From Gongronella butleri (taxonomy: Eukaryota; Mucoromycota; Mucoromycetes; Mucorales; Cunninghamellaceae), in NCBI GenBank assembly GCA_025201375.1, contig JAIWZP010000001.1, forward strand, positions 1,350,501-1,414,500: 64,000 nt of DNA, read 5' to 3'. Shown here piece after piece: positions 24,791 to 35,887 of the stretch. Both the position numbers and the translations under genes were made by a program. The notes beneath the pieces are model-generated. The model saw only the letters and a program-made list of their open reading frames with translations. It was not told the origin of the DNA and searched no databases. Every line of letters begins with the position of its first letter. Position 1 is the first letter of the stretch.

Positions 24791-26836
24791 ATGGACTTCA
24801 AGGTCTTGTCGCAATACGATGATCTGTGTGCAAGCCTGTTTCTGGATCGCCAGTATCTCTGGTTTGAGACCATCAAAATGAACACTTGCCATGGCTACGC
24901 GCTGCCACCACCTCAACATATCCGCGCCATTATCAACCACTTCATCATTGACAAGCGCATCGTCCGCTACGCCGTCAAGGAACTGCTCAAGTAAGACGTG
25001 TTTCTCACACACGCGCGCGCGCATTCGTCTCACCAACGTGCCTATATGTATTTTGGTTTTTTTTGGGGGGGGGCTTTAGGTTGCCTTTTTTCGAGTCGTA
25101 CATGGCCACGATGGACGATCGCGAGCAACTCGAGTTTACACAGCACATGAGGCGCTATTTGGTCATGTAAGAGATGCCCCAGAAATACAAAAAATTGGGG
25201 AGGAGAGGATGAAACAATTGTGCTCAATCTTCTGTCCAAATAGGTACTTGCCGTCGGCCGGTTTCGAGATCAGCGATACGACGCGCTACATGGGCGTGCA
25301 GGCGTGCATCATTGCGACCAAGCCCTGGAAGGCCGGCGACCAGATCAAATGCTGCACTGGCGCCATTGCGTGTCTCGGACCAGACGACTATGACAACCTA
25401 AAGTCATCCAATTGCGATTTCAGCATCATGTACTCGGACCGCAAGCAGTCCAATTGCCTCTTTCTCGGCCCCGCGCGCTTCATGAACGTAAAGCAACCGC
25501 CCACAACCAGAAAACGATGCAAAAAAAAAAAAAAAAAACACGCTCACACACTTTCCTGTTTATTTTTTATCATGACTTAGCACGATTGTGGCAGCAACAC
25601 TAGGGTACGACAGACTCTTTTGGAAAACTCAAGTGATGCGCTATGAGTGGGACTCAATTTTAATTTCATTTTTAGTTTATCAGCCAGGGCTCGACGGTCA
25701 CATTCCAGGTGTTGCGGGACATTGCGGTCGGCGACGAGATCACCACGTTTTACGGCTCGCACTACTTTGGCGATGGCAACTGCGAGTGCTTGTGTGTCAC
25801 GTGCGAAAAGTAAGCAGAGCGACGGTGACGAGCGCGACACGCGACACGCGACACGCGACGCGCTACATGTTCCGATTTGACACTCTTGTTTTTCCTTTTT
25901 TTTTTTTTTGTAATTTAGCCGCAAAAACAAACCCAATCAGGCCGATAATGACCAGGAAAATGTTCACGCCGGCAAAGATCAGCACCGGCGCAGCAAGCGG
26001 CGACGGACCAATACGAGCAATGATGGTAAAGCGCGTGCAAAAAGGAAAAAAAAAAGAATACGACGGCCCATCTTTATTTTTTTTCCCGGATAGATCACGT
26101 ACACGGGCATGACAAGTCGGGGGATACCAGCACAAACACGAGTCCGCGCACGAAATCTTCCTTGCTGGCCGATGTCGGCGTGGACGATAGTAGCCCGACA
26201 TTGACGACGCCGCTCGCCACCATACCCGACACACTGCCGTCCAATGACGACGACGATGCCACGACGACGACGACGACAACAACAATGCCGCTGCTACAAC
26301 CACCACCACCACCACCGACACCGCCAGAAAAGGACGACGTTCAGAACAGCCTAGCCACTGGCGATGTCATCCACGTGCCACCTGTCCTTGTCGTCACACC
26401 ACCGGACTCCACCCAAGAAGAGTCGTCGCCCGACGCCACAAGAGCCACACCAACCACACCGGAGGCCATGAGCGGCGGAGACATCAAGAGTGACGAGCCC
26501 AACGACGAGAAAAAGATGGAAACCCACGAAAACGACGACAATGACGACTCGTCCGACTGCGCCTCGTGGTTTTCTGAAGAAGACGAGGACACACTGGACG
26601 CTCTCGAGCACGCGGCATTGATGTCGTCGACGTGCGTGGCATGCGACATGCCATTGTTCCCACAGCCCACCCAAACGTATGCTCAATCGACAAATGCCAA
26701 GCCATACCAGGAGATGCGCCCGTATGCATCCGACCGCTGCTGGCGCTGTACTCGCCACATCCTCGTCTATGGCTTCGATTGGCCGCGCAGGATACCTTCC
26801 TTGCATTCGAAAAAGGCAAAACGCACCTCATCCTGA
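24791..26836 (+). CDS. SET9: Histone H4 Lys20 methyltransferase, Set9/SUV420 type
   Basis: Seven exons (24791-24990, 25080-25166, 25244-25487, 25581-25604, 25676-25809, 25919-26025, 26094-26836) give about 512 residues. The SET core is complete: [14 protein letters not shown], the [10 protein letters not shown] catalytic/cofactor motif (residues 177-186), GDEITTFYG, and a Cys cluster CECLCVTC just after. A helical N-terminal module precedes it, as in SUV420. The tail is acidic and low in complexity (Asp, Thr and Pro runs) and ends with CVACDMPLF and [12 protein letters not shown], a probable zinc ribbon also seen in fungal Set9. The NHDC box is split: Asn ends exon 3 and HDCGSNTR forms a 24-nt exon 4. 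Set9 methylates H4K20 and in fission yeast supports the DNA damage checkpoint. Confidence 0.93.
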
Positions 26837-28214
26837 TCCACTATCCACGATTTTACCCAAGACCTCCCCCCGCTTTTTTTTTTAGTAGCAAAGATTAATC
26901 GAGTGAAATTAAAAAAAATAAAAAGTGACGTCGATTCTACGTATCGATTTACATGAGTTTCATTCCTCCACGCATTGCACGAAACACAGCACTGTTGTTG
27001 CTTCCAGCACGTTTTTTTTGGTTTATTGCAATTTCAGGGGTGGCACAATTATTTCAGGGGTCGAACGAATTAACGACGCGCTCGCCATCCGACCGTGGGA
27101 CAAATGTCGCGCATCTACCGGTAAAAAAAAAATCAATCCCGATTGCACAGGCAATCTCCCTGTTTAACAAGGGCGACTTGGTACGATACTGTATGAGGAA
27201 CGTTGCAGATTTTTTTTTATCATATCATATGCGATGAACGAATCAAGTTTCGCCCGCTATCAGTTGCGAACGGATAGGAGCAAATGGACCTTTGAGCCAA
27301 AACGACAAAATTTGGGTTTTCGTGAGTCGGTTACGCACTCGATGACCAGAATCAAGTCTCAAAAGTCTAGAGAAGAGCAAGACACGCAAGCTGGACGCAC
27401 CTTGCAAGCTGTCAAAAAGCGTTGGACGCGCTCCACGCGGTGCTTGCTACGTATTTAGCCATGGCGAGCCACCAAATTCCAAAATTAATAAATGGGTCCT
27501 CATCATACTGCCAAATTTACACACATACGGTAATACGGTATTTCGCTTGGAGAAACCGCGAAAACGCCAAAAAAAGGGTCGTCCATCTGCTGGTTGACAA
27601 GCAATTGGCAATTTTATTTTTTACTTTCCGGGTAGATACAGTACCGTTGGAAAAAGGCGCTGCAGCGCCGCGCTATTAACACACCCACAAGGTAGAGACG
27701 CGCCAGATGCATGGATTTAACAAGGGCTCTGAGCAGCTAACGTGATTGTGGGCCAAAATATCCCCATTCAAACAACTTTTTTATGATACTGTATTATTTT
27801 TGCCTCGCAATTACAGTGCTCTGTTTCACAATTATTTTTATTGATCACCAACATCCACAGATGCTCTAAACTGCGCTCTTTGTGATGAGCCTTACAGTAC
27901 TGTACTGTACAGTATTTCAAAACGCTACAGCCAATTCTCAACGAGTTACCCTTGCTTGAACCAAAAATTAAATCCAAAAGACATTTTTAGTCAAATGCGG
28001 ATGATCGACTCTTGAATTTTATGTCATTTTCGTTGCTAAACAAGCCATGTTCATATAGGGTGTGAATGGTTTGGCGATCTGATGAGGGCCTAAATTTCAC
28101 CGCTTGAAAATGAGCAAAAAATTGCGATTTTGAAAATTGCCATGGCACGCCATCAAGTGATCACCATCCTATGATATGAAACTTTTCAAGTATAGAATTT
28201 TAGACTTCTGCTTA
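26837..28214. other. Left part of the repeat island
   Basis: Downstream of SET9. The first 100 bases are probable 3' UTR. The rest is AT-rich with short frames only and includes family A copy 2. The words TACTGTA and TACAGTA recur (27187, 27786, and a palindromic cluster at 27895-27914). Confidence 0.6.
27440..28200 (+). repeat. Repeat family A, copy 2
   Basis: Same order of landmarks as copy 1: ATGGCGAGCCACCAAA near 27461, GGAGAAACCGCGAAAACG near 27548, TGGTTGACAAGCAATTGG near 27591, and GGCGATCTGATGAGGGCCT near 28071. The middle portion (about 27660-28050) has diverged beyond easy alignment by eye. Confidence 0.7.
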
Positions 28215-29360
28215 GAATTTAATTAAAAACCGCAGGTCAATTGGGCCGTTGTCGAGAAAATCGACATTTTCCCATAAACTCACAATTTCGGCCATGACAC
28301 ACCTAATTATTATTCAATTAGATCGAAACGTGCGCAAGCCGAAAGAGACGTACACGGACGTTGTTTTTCCCCCACCCGGCAAGATCGATGCTCAACTTTT
28401 GTACACTTGCAGCGCCCGAATAAAGATTTCAATCCCATTTTTCTTGACAGGCCAGGTAGCAAACCGCAACATGGTGCAGTAACAAAAGTAGCAAAATTCG
28501 ATGATCTGTCGGATGAACTCAGTTTCACCGGCGTGCGATCAAAACTGGTCGAGAAATTTAAGTTTCTAAATTTTGGCTTTAATCGCCATTTCCTCAGGAT
28601 CCGTCAAGTCGACCCCCGAATTTTATTGCAGATTTGCTTACAAAGATGGTGTCAATGCATCATGTGAGATGACTCTCCAAGCGCTGGTGTGTAGCTTGCC
28701 AAACGGATTTTACTTTTCTTGCGGCCTCAGCCAATCCAATCGGGGACCCTCCAGATGCATTTTGACACGACCAACTTTTTTTTTTCCAAAACTCGAAAAA
28801 ATCATTTCACCACCAAAGACTCGTCGCAGCACCACGAAACTTTCCCAACTACAAGATTCGGCTCCTCTCTTTTCAGAAAAAATTAAAACCCCGATATTGA
28901 TTGGCTGGTTCGGCGATAAACTTGACATTGCTGAAATTTTGGCTGTAACCCATTTTTCAAAAAATCATTTCGCGGCAAAATCGTTCTGCAATCACTGTCA
29001 AACTAAACATCAGATATTTTTCAACGCTCCTCTTTTCAGAAAATAAATAAAAACCAGAGATCATTCTGACCGTTTTCGAGACATGCACTGATTTCACTAA
29101 TTTTCACAAATGCAATACTGTATTGACCGCCACAAGCCGTGTTTAGATCGGTGCCAAAATCAGCCTTTAGGTAATTTTGGCACGTCAACTCATAAAGAAA
29201 CGTTGAAAACCAGCGGTCGGCTGAGTCATTATGCGGATGAATCCTATAAATCGTTATTTTCACAAATTTAGTACAGGGTCTCGAAATGTTCTGTGAATCG
29301 CGGTGAAAATGGCATCGATCGAAAGAGACGTCCTTGGGTGTCATTTTCAGATTTTTCACG
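28215..29360 (+). repeat. Repeat family B, left arm of a large inverted repeat
   Basis: The sequence matches the reverse complement of about 30360-31590 over its whole length, with good identity in long blocks, for example around 28550-28720 against 31200-31350 and 29130-29200 against 30690-30770. The outer end (28215-28290) also matches reverse-complemented sequence near 32450-32530 and 33710-33790. No intact gene is present, though a matching frame of about 60 residues (starting MALIAISS) is open in both arms. Confidence 0.85.
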
Positions 29361-30359
29361 CGCCCTACCAACAAACTTTGCACGTTTAATTCTTTCTTTT
29401 AAAACGACAATGCATGCTTGCCAGACTTTGACAGCTTGTTGGGCTTCCAGAAATATTTTTACAGCCTACTTGCCCGCTAATGAAAAATGCTTCAAGACAT
29501 AAATTACGGCTCAGTGCTCAAGAAGAACCTGCCCGATTTTTTTTGAACTCGAAAAATGCCAAAAACCTCATTTTGTACTATTTTGCGTTTATCTAGCCAT
29601 CTGCATGGTCGGCCCCGTTCAAAAATATGTGTTTCGCATGCAGCGCAAATTTGCAACAAAAAAGCTTAAACCCCCAAAGCGCTACGACGACCACTTTTGA
29701 AAAATTCAGGGGTCACACGTTTAAATCCCAAAAACGGGCAATTTCCAACTCCGAGCGATCAATGCATGCCAAAAAGGTAACTCCGACCATTTGCTATTGG
29801 CAGGAAAAATGGCTGGTCGCCCCAAATTAAGAAAAAAACCAAAAGAGTGACGCATGAACGGCGGTCGACTGAGAAAATTGCGTACTTTGGTGCGAATTTT
29901 TTTTCAAAAATTAAGGTTTGAGACTTCCAAATTAAGGTGCGTGGATTGCATGGAATTTTTGTTTTTTACTTTTTTACTTTTTTATTTTGCACTTTTCTGT
30001 GTGCTGAGTGGGCTGCAGGCTGGTGAAATGACCGATGCAAAAAGTCAAACCCCAAGCTAGCGCACTACAAGTCATGCCATTAAGTGCTTTGCCCCCTGTT
30101 TGTTATCAAACTTCAATAAAAATCACATGTTTATTAGACCGTTATCGAGCAAATCGTCATCGAAAACATTGTTGAAAAAAGCTGTTTTCTCCGTCAGTTT
30201 TGATCAGATTGCGATGAAACTTGCTTCATTCGCCGTAGACTCAGCAGCTGCATTTGACATATCAAAAGTACTGCTGGTTATTTTCTCAGTTGTCGAGAAA
30301 AGTGGATCTGAAATATTTTCCAATGTTTGATCAGCTTTTGCAAGCGTGTAAAGTTCGTT
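29361..30359. repeat. Spacer of the inverted repeat, with a fragment shared with 9.7 kb
   Basis: About 1 kb between the arms. The segment 29370-29570 is related to the minus-strand repeat at 9700-9950 between the two EPG5-like halves. The remainder is AT-rich, with frames under 80 residues that I do not recognise. Confidence 0.65.
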
Positions 30360-31590
30360 CCTCGGGCAAGCAAACAATCCAGAAATGATGCCCAAATTTG
30401 TCTCTTTCGCTCGATGCCATTTTCGCCGCGATACACGAAGTATTTCGCGACCCTGTGCCAAATTTGTGAAAATAACGACTTTTAGGGTTCATCTGCATAA
30501 CGACTCAGCCGACCGCCGGTCTTTGAGAGTTTGTAGCGAAAGAACGCCTCAAATACTGTAACCTTATGTGTAAGTTTGGAGAGACAATCTATCCATGTTT
30601 CTGGTTTTCAAGACTAGAATTGCGAAATTCATTCAAAACATGCCAAAATTTTAAAAATCGTCAAAAACAGCCTAATCACTTGTTGGTTTTCAACGTTTTT
30701 TTTATGAGTTGACGTGCCAAAATTACCTAAAGGCTGATTTTGGCACCGATCTAAACACGGCTTGTGGCGGTCAATATTGCATTTGTGAAAATTCATGAAA
30801 TCAGTGCATGTCTCGAAAACGATCAGAGTGATCTCTGGTTTTTATTTATTTTCTGAAAAGAGGAGCGTTGAAAAATACGTGATGCTAAGTTTGGCAGTGA
30901 TTGCAGGACGATTTTGCCGCGAAATGATTTTTTGAAAAATGGGCTACAGCCAAAATTTCAGCAATGTCAAGTTTCTCGCCGAACCAGCCAATCAATTCGG
31001 GATTTTAAATTTTTTTCTGAAAAGAGAGGAGCCGAATCTTGTAGTTGGGAAAGTTTCGTGGTGCTACGACGAGTCTTTGGTGGTGAAATGACTTTTTCGA
31101 GTTTTGGAAAAAAAAGTTGGTCAGGTCAAAATGCACCTGGAGGGTCCCTCGATTGGATTGGCTGAGGCCGCAAGAAAAGTAAAATCCGTTTGGCAAGCTA
31201 CACACCAGCGCTTGGAGAGTCATCTCACATGATGCATTGACACCATCTTTGTAAGCAAATCTGCAATAAAAATCGAGGGTCGACTTGACGGATCGCGAGG
31301 AAATGGCGATTAAAGCCAAAATTTAGAAACTTGAATTTCTCGACCAGTTTTGGTAGCACACCGGTAAAACTAATCTCATTTGACAGAGAATTAGATTCTG
31401 CATTTTGCGTGCAAAGCTGGCGTGGATATCGCTGTTCGTTGCCGAGAAAATTGAGATTGAAGTATTCAACCTGGCGTCGCAAGTGCACAAAGGTTGCGCA
31501 TCGGCTTTGCCAGGCTAGGAGAAAATAACCCCCGCACGCGTCTCTTTGCCCTTGTAAGTTTCCAACGTAATCGAATAACAATTTAGTACG
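30360..31590 (-). repeat. Repeat family B, right arm of the inverted repeat
   Basis: Inverted relative to 28215-29360. It carries about 160 bp (roughly 30525-30685) absent from the left arm, either a deletion there or an insertion here. Its outer part extends beyond the best-matched block toward about 31590 and matches 33600-33720 in the same orientation. Confidence 0.85.
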
Positions 31591-32439
31591 CCAGGTGAAG
31601 AATGTGGGGAGTAGCTTAGAGCAAAAATAAAGGAAAAGATAGGGACGTTGCAAGGAACGAGAATGAAGTAAGTCTTTTATTGAAATAAAAATGATCTCGA
31701 TATTTATACAAAAATTGAAAGTGCCTAGACGGATTGGCTGGATGCAGAGACGCGTAAAATAAAGCTGCCGCGGCGTCTGGATAAGGAAACAGGGGCGTGA
31801 GATTCCTGTACAACAAAGCCGCGTGGATCTCAAAGAGAGTTACTGTATTATTGCCCTGCCCTGTGGATGTCAATGGCTAAGATTCATTTACATGCGATGA
31901 TTCGCATGGTGAGGAAACGCGAAAAGGAGCATGGTTTGCGATGGGGCCACAAGCATGTGGACCTGGACTTGATCATTGGCGCGAGTGCGCCATTTTGTCG
32001 CAAACCTTTCTTTTTTTTTTTATTTCCTTTTCGCCATGACATTGGTCATAGATTGACTAATGCAGGCCATGAGTCCCACGGGGTGTTTACTTAAGCATCT
32101 TAAACGATGGGAATGTGCGTACAGAGACCGAGATTGCGGAAGATGCGCATTCTTCCAACAAAACGCATGAAGAAGCAGTAAAGCGTGATGACCAGCCGAC
32201 AGCGGGCTTTTGTGACGAGCAAAGCGGGACCATTACCCGATTGGGTAATGCCCGCATAGAGGAGCGGCATGAGAAAGATCAATTGCGGCGACAAGTCAGC
32301 ATTTTCATTCTTTGATCACTGCTTGCACATGCATTGACGCGTTAAGCGCGTTTAAGACGCGCTTGCGCTTTCTTTCATTGACAGACCAAGCGTCTGTTAG
32401 GCTTTTCTTATTAAATCAAGCTCTGTAAAGCAGGCAAAT
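31591..32439. other. Unassigned sequence inside the repeat island
   Basis: This stretch does not match the repeat families by eye and is less AT-rich at 31860-32330. It includes a minus-strand frame at 32294-32100 of 64 codons that is hydrophobic in its N-terminal half and then Arg-rich (key run CRLVITLYCFFMRFVGRMR). It could be an exon remnant of a membrane protein; I do not recognise the family. Confidence 0.4.
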
Positions 32440-32664
32440 ACAACACCAGGGCCGAAATTGTGAATTTCTATGCATGATACTGAAGAAAATATCGATTTTC
32501 TCGTCAACGACCCGATTAACTCCCAGTATTTACTTTGCTTCGAGAAGCCATAGCCAAAATGCACAAATGTGAAATTTCAATAAGAATCTTCAAGGTCAAT
32601 TTGAGATGTCCAGCCCTCACAAAAATAAAAGCCATGTGGCAACCCACACACTGGCGCTCTGAGT

Positions 32665-32672
32665 TGTCTGAG
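32665..32672. repeat. Target-site duplication, left copy
   Basis: TGTCTGAG, identical to 33257-33264, immediately outside the terminal inverted repeat of the hAT-like element. Confidence 0.85.
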
Positions 32673-33256
32673 TAGGGTTGCTTATCGGTCGATTGAGACG
32701 AGATTGACCCCATCTCGTCTCGATCGAAGAATAATTTGACGTGTCTCGATCGATATGGTTATCGAGACAGCATCTCATCTTTCGAGATTCGAGACTTATC
32801 GAGATTCTCATGCACCCATTTTTCAAGAATTCAAAGATTTTTTGACCTTTTGATGAACATTTTCGATCGAGAAATCGATCGATGTTACGATTGAGATCAC
32901 GATTGATCGATATTTCGAGACTTTTTCGAGAAGTAAGCTATTTCCAAGCAAAAAGTTCAGCCCAAAAATCAAAAAAGTGTTCGAAAATCCAATCCAAAGT
33001 TAGGATTTGAACCCCACATCACCAGAGAGGCGTGCAAAGACAGAACCATTACGCCACAAGGCTCGATTTGAGAATTAATTATTGTGTCCAGGTGGCACAC
33101 AAACACTAAAACTTAATTTTTATCGAGATTTCGATCGAGATTCGAGATTCAAATTTATTTTTTAGCGAGATGATCGAGATTGGAGTCGTCTCATCTCGCT
33201 CAATAAGCCGATCGAGATTTCGAGATCTTGATCGAGATTCTCAATAAGCAACCCTA
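32673..33256. mobile_element. hAT-like miniature inverted-repeat element (584 bp)
   Basis: Perfect 13-bp terminal inverted repeats, TAGGGTTGCTTAT at 32673-32685 and its complement at 33244-33256, are flanked by an 8-bp direct duplication TGTCTGAG at 32665-32672 and 33257-33264. An 8-bp duplication with TAGGG-type ends is the mark of the hAT superfamily. The interior has no transposase frame and is packed with subterminal GAGATT/TCTCGAT words. It interrupts a family B copy, which gives an inferred empty site, and it contains tRNA-like promoter boxes. It is non-autonomous and would need a transposase encoded elsewhere. Confidence 0.88.
32996..33063 (-). other. tRNA-like segment with A and B boxes inside the hAT-like element
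   Basis: On the minus strand, TGGCGTAATGG (33056-33046) fits the A-box consensus TRGYNNARNGG closely, and GGTTCAAATCC (33013-33003) fits the B-box GGTTCRANYCC exactly. They are 32 bases apart, the spacing of a normal tRNA. The acceptor, D and T stems do not pair well, so this is not a functional tRNA gene. It looks like a captured tRNA relic or the head of a SINE. Confidence 0.6.
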
Positions 33257-33264
33257 TGTCTGAG
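33257..33264. repeat. Target-site duplication, right copy
   Basis: TGTCTGAG, the second copy of the 8-bp duplication made on insertion of the hAT-like element. Confidence 0.85.
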
Positions 33265-33730
33265 AGTGTGCCATTCGATGCATTGGCCCCTGCTTTCTAG
33301 TTTCTACGTATGCAAATCTGCAATAAAAATTGGAGGTCGATCAAGCGTTTATCGAGGAAGAAGTGCAGTAGTACTGTATTCAAAGTGAAATTTTATTAGA
33401 AACTTTGATTTTTTCTTGACAATTTTTGGAGATACCGGTACATTGATACTGTAATACTGGATCCGTTCGAGAGAGAATGGAATTCTGGTACAGTATTCTG
33501 CGTATTTATTTGGTCATAGTCCTCATAGAAGCGCCATAACGGGATCTCTAGCCCGTTGCCGAGCAAATCACGCTGGAAATTTTTGATCGAATGTCCCGAG
33601 TTTGCAAAGGTCGCGCATCGTATTTGTCAGGCAGAGATAAAATGACGCCCGAACGCGTCTCGTTCTAGAACTGTACTCGTGTAAGTTTCAGTCTGATCAA
33701 ATAAAAATTTAGTGCGTCCGTGCTGAAATT

Positions 33731-33990
33731 GTTAATTTATGGCAAAACGTCAATTTTCTTGCCAACGACCTACTATTTTATGCCTGGCTTAAGAGTCATT
33801 TACAGTACGAGAAGCGCAAGATTGATGAAATGCCCTATCATACGAGTAAAGGTTTTCCCGTTTTCGGCATGGGTTGAAAATGACCAGTGACCAAAAAGTA
33901 TTTTAAAATTGATGATGGACAGCCAACACAGTCACAGTATTATCATAATACCGGTAGGTATGATAAAGCATGAATATGTATTTCTTTATT
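33731..33990. other. Repeat fragments next to the sterol acyltransferase 3' end
   Basis: AT-rich, with a partial match of 33711-33790 to 32450-32530, then non-repetitive sequence that should include the 3' UTR of the minus-strand gene. CACAGTATTATCATAATACC near 33931 is a near-palindrome. Confidence 0.45.
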
Positions 33991-35887
33991 TTACAATGCC
34001 AAGTGCGTGGCGACCCATTGGCTCCAGAACATTTCTCGACAGTAGAGGATGCCGAGTAAAGGGGGTCCAATGATCATACATAGCCAAAAGACCGCATTGC
34101 CGAGCCAATATCTCTCACGGATGAATGGCTTGCGTCCGAGTATAATCAGTGGCAGCTGAAGCATCTGCAGGACAAAGAGGTACATGCGCAAGCGTCGTGT
34201 GATGATGGCCAAGACCATCTCGTGCAGACAAGACGAGAACAGGAACGTTACAAAGGTGGCATTGAATTTGGACAGCCGGTATGAGTCGATCGACTGCGTG
34301 TACACGTGGCGCAGCAGCCATTGATGCACCGGCTTGTTCCACTTTCGAGCAAATTCATCGTACGAGACACTACGAGCGTGTAAAAAAATAAAAAATTAGC
34401 CTGACTGCCTAAAATACTCGTCGAACAATGCCGTTCTAGTCCCATTGACGCACCTATTCCACCAGTCGTCGTAAAAGTTGCGGTCTGCAAATCTATGATA
34501 AAAATGAACAAAAGCAACGAGTCAATGCTGTGAAGCGCAATTTTCTTTGATTCCGCCTCTCTTGGACCTGTCGTGTACCTGCTGAGCTCGGCAAAGGCGT
34601 TCAGGATGCATTCAAAGATGATGTAAAAGATGAAGAGGTAGTTGATGAGGAAGGGGAAGAGCAAGTGCAAGATGACTTGATCCTCGGACAGCTTGGGGTC
34701 ATAGAGGGTCGGCAGAATATAGCGCTCCGTGGTAATGTACAGCAAAAAGAAACTTGCAAAGGTGGCAATGGATTTCTCAATGACGTAACCGGGACGGATC
34801 CTATGCACACAAAAAGTCAGCAAGTCGCGCCTTTTTTGATTATATTCTGTTTTGATTTTTTTTCCTTTACCTGTTTGTGCGTGGGTAGTCCATCCAATAG
34901 ACGAGGCTAGGGATGAGTAGGTAGTCGATGTAGTTGTGCAAGGTCACATTGTTGGGATAGCGCACGGCGCCGTGGACAAGCTCTTCTTCCAAGTATTGGA
35001 TCTCTTGCTCCATGTCGTCCGCGGTGGTCATGGTTTCTAAAAGAAAAAGGCGGTCAAGTGGGTTCCTGGGCCTTTTTCTGCGTCCCCACTTATTATTATT
35101 ATTTATTTTTTTTACCTGGCGATGGCGTCTTGTGAATGGCGACCCAGGCGGCTAGCTTCTTTTTGAGACGCGTCAGTCGTTTCAGCTTGATGGAAAGGTC
35201 ACCATTGAGCGTCGTGTAAGAGTGCATCTTCATCATCATGACAATGGAATGCATGATAAAGAAGCCCGATTGCACCCAGGGCCAGTCCCTTCAGAAAAAT
35301 AAAACAAAAGAGAATCGATCAAAAAAGGCGGTTTGGTGGGACATGGCGGCGCAACATGACTGCGGCGCAGCCCGCATCCGCTCATTTTTTTTTTCAATTT
35401 ACCTGTGAAAGACCCAATAGATGGCGACACACAGGAACAATGTTTGGCCGACATGCTGCAAGATGACGCCAATGGAATCATAAGGCAAGTATCCTTTGAC
35501 GATCAATTTGGAAAATGGGACGCTGGCAATGGTGACGGTGACCATGGTGACGTCCGATATGAGAAGGACCCAGGCATCCTTTGAAAAGAGGCGGTAGAAA
35601 TCGAGTGTCAGCGGGATGCCCTCGTCCTCGTAGCAGTGGACTAGCGTGCGTATAATATAAAATGCCATGGCCAGCCAAAACAAAGTATAAAAACCACGAA
35701 ATCGTTCCTTTTGAGCCTCTGGGTCGGTGATGTCAAACGTTGTTGTCCTTGGCTTGAACAGGAGCCGGCGTTGCTTTTGGAGTTTGTAAGCTGTCAAGCT
35801 GTGCGTCTGGATACTGCGGCTGTCCAGCGCTGCGGCTGTTGTTGTGGTCGTCTCGATAAAGGCGGCCCGTGTCATATCTACCACCAT
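33991..35887 (-). CDS. Sterol O-acyltransferase (ARE/SOAT, MBOAT family)
   Basis: Six exons (35887-35403, 35288-35116, 35036-34871, 34800-34579, 34492-34454, 34369-33991) give about 487 residues. The enzyme esterifies sterols with acyl-CoA in the endoplasmic reticulum membrane for storage in lipid droplets. The MBOAT signature FYDDWWNS is complete and sits across two small exons. The active-site His is in SSCLHEMVLAI, with the conserved Asn in the FYDDWWN box. About eight hydrophobic segments are spread through the protein; the N-terminus is soluble and carries a Thr run. The related DGAT1 uses the same fold, but PYD-like and other ARE features and the overall pattern favour a sterol substrate. 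The ATG at 35887 follows a stretch with no better start. Confidence 0.9.

Larger units (their letters stand above)
32440..33730 (-). repeat. Repeat family B, third copy, split by a small transposon
   Basis: Collinear with the right arm: 32630-32672 and 33257-33345 correspond to adjacent sequence near 31190-31290, and 33600-33720 corresponds to 31486-31590. The break in homology coincides exactly with the element at 32673-33256. The copy is more diverged than the two arms are from each other. Confidence 0.75.

Noticed and set aside
26837..33990. Autonomous transposon or retroelement in the repeat island
   Set aside because: No transposase, reverse transcriptase or integrase motifs were found in any frame; only non-coding repeats and one non-autonomous element are supported.
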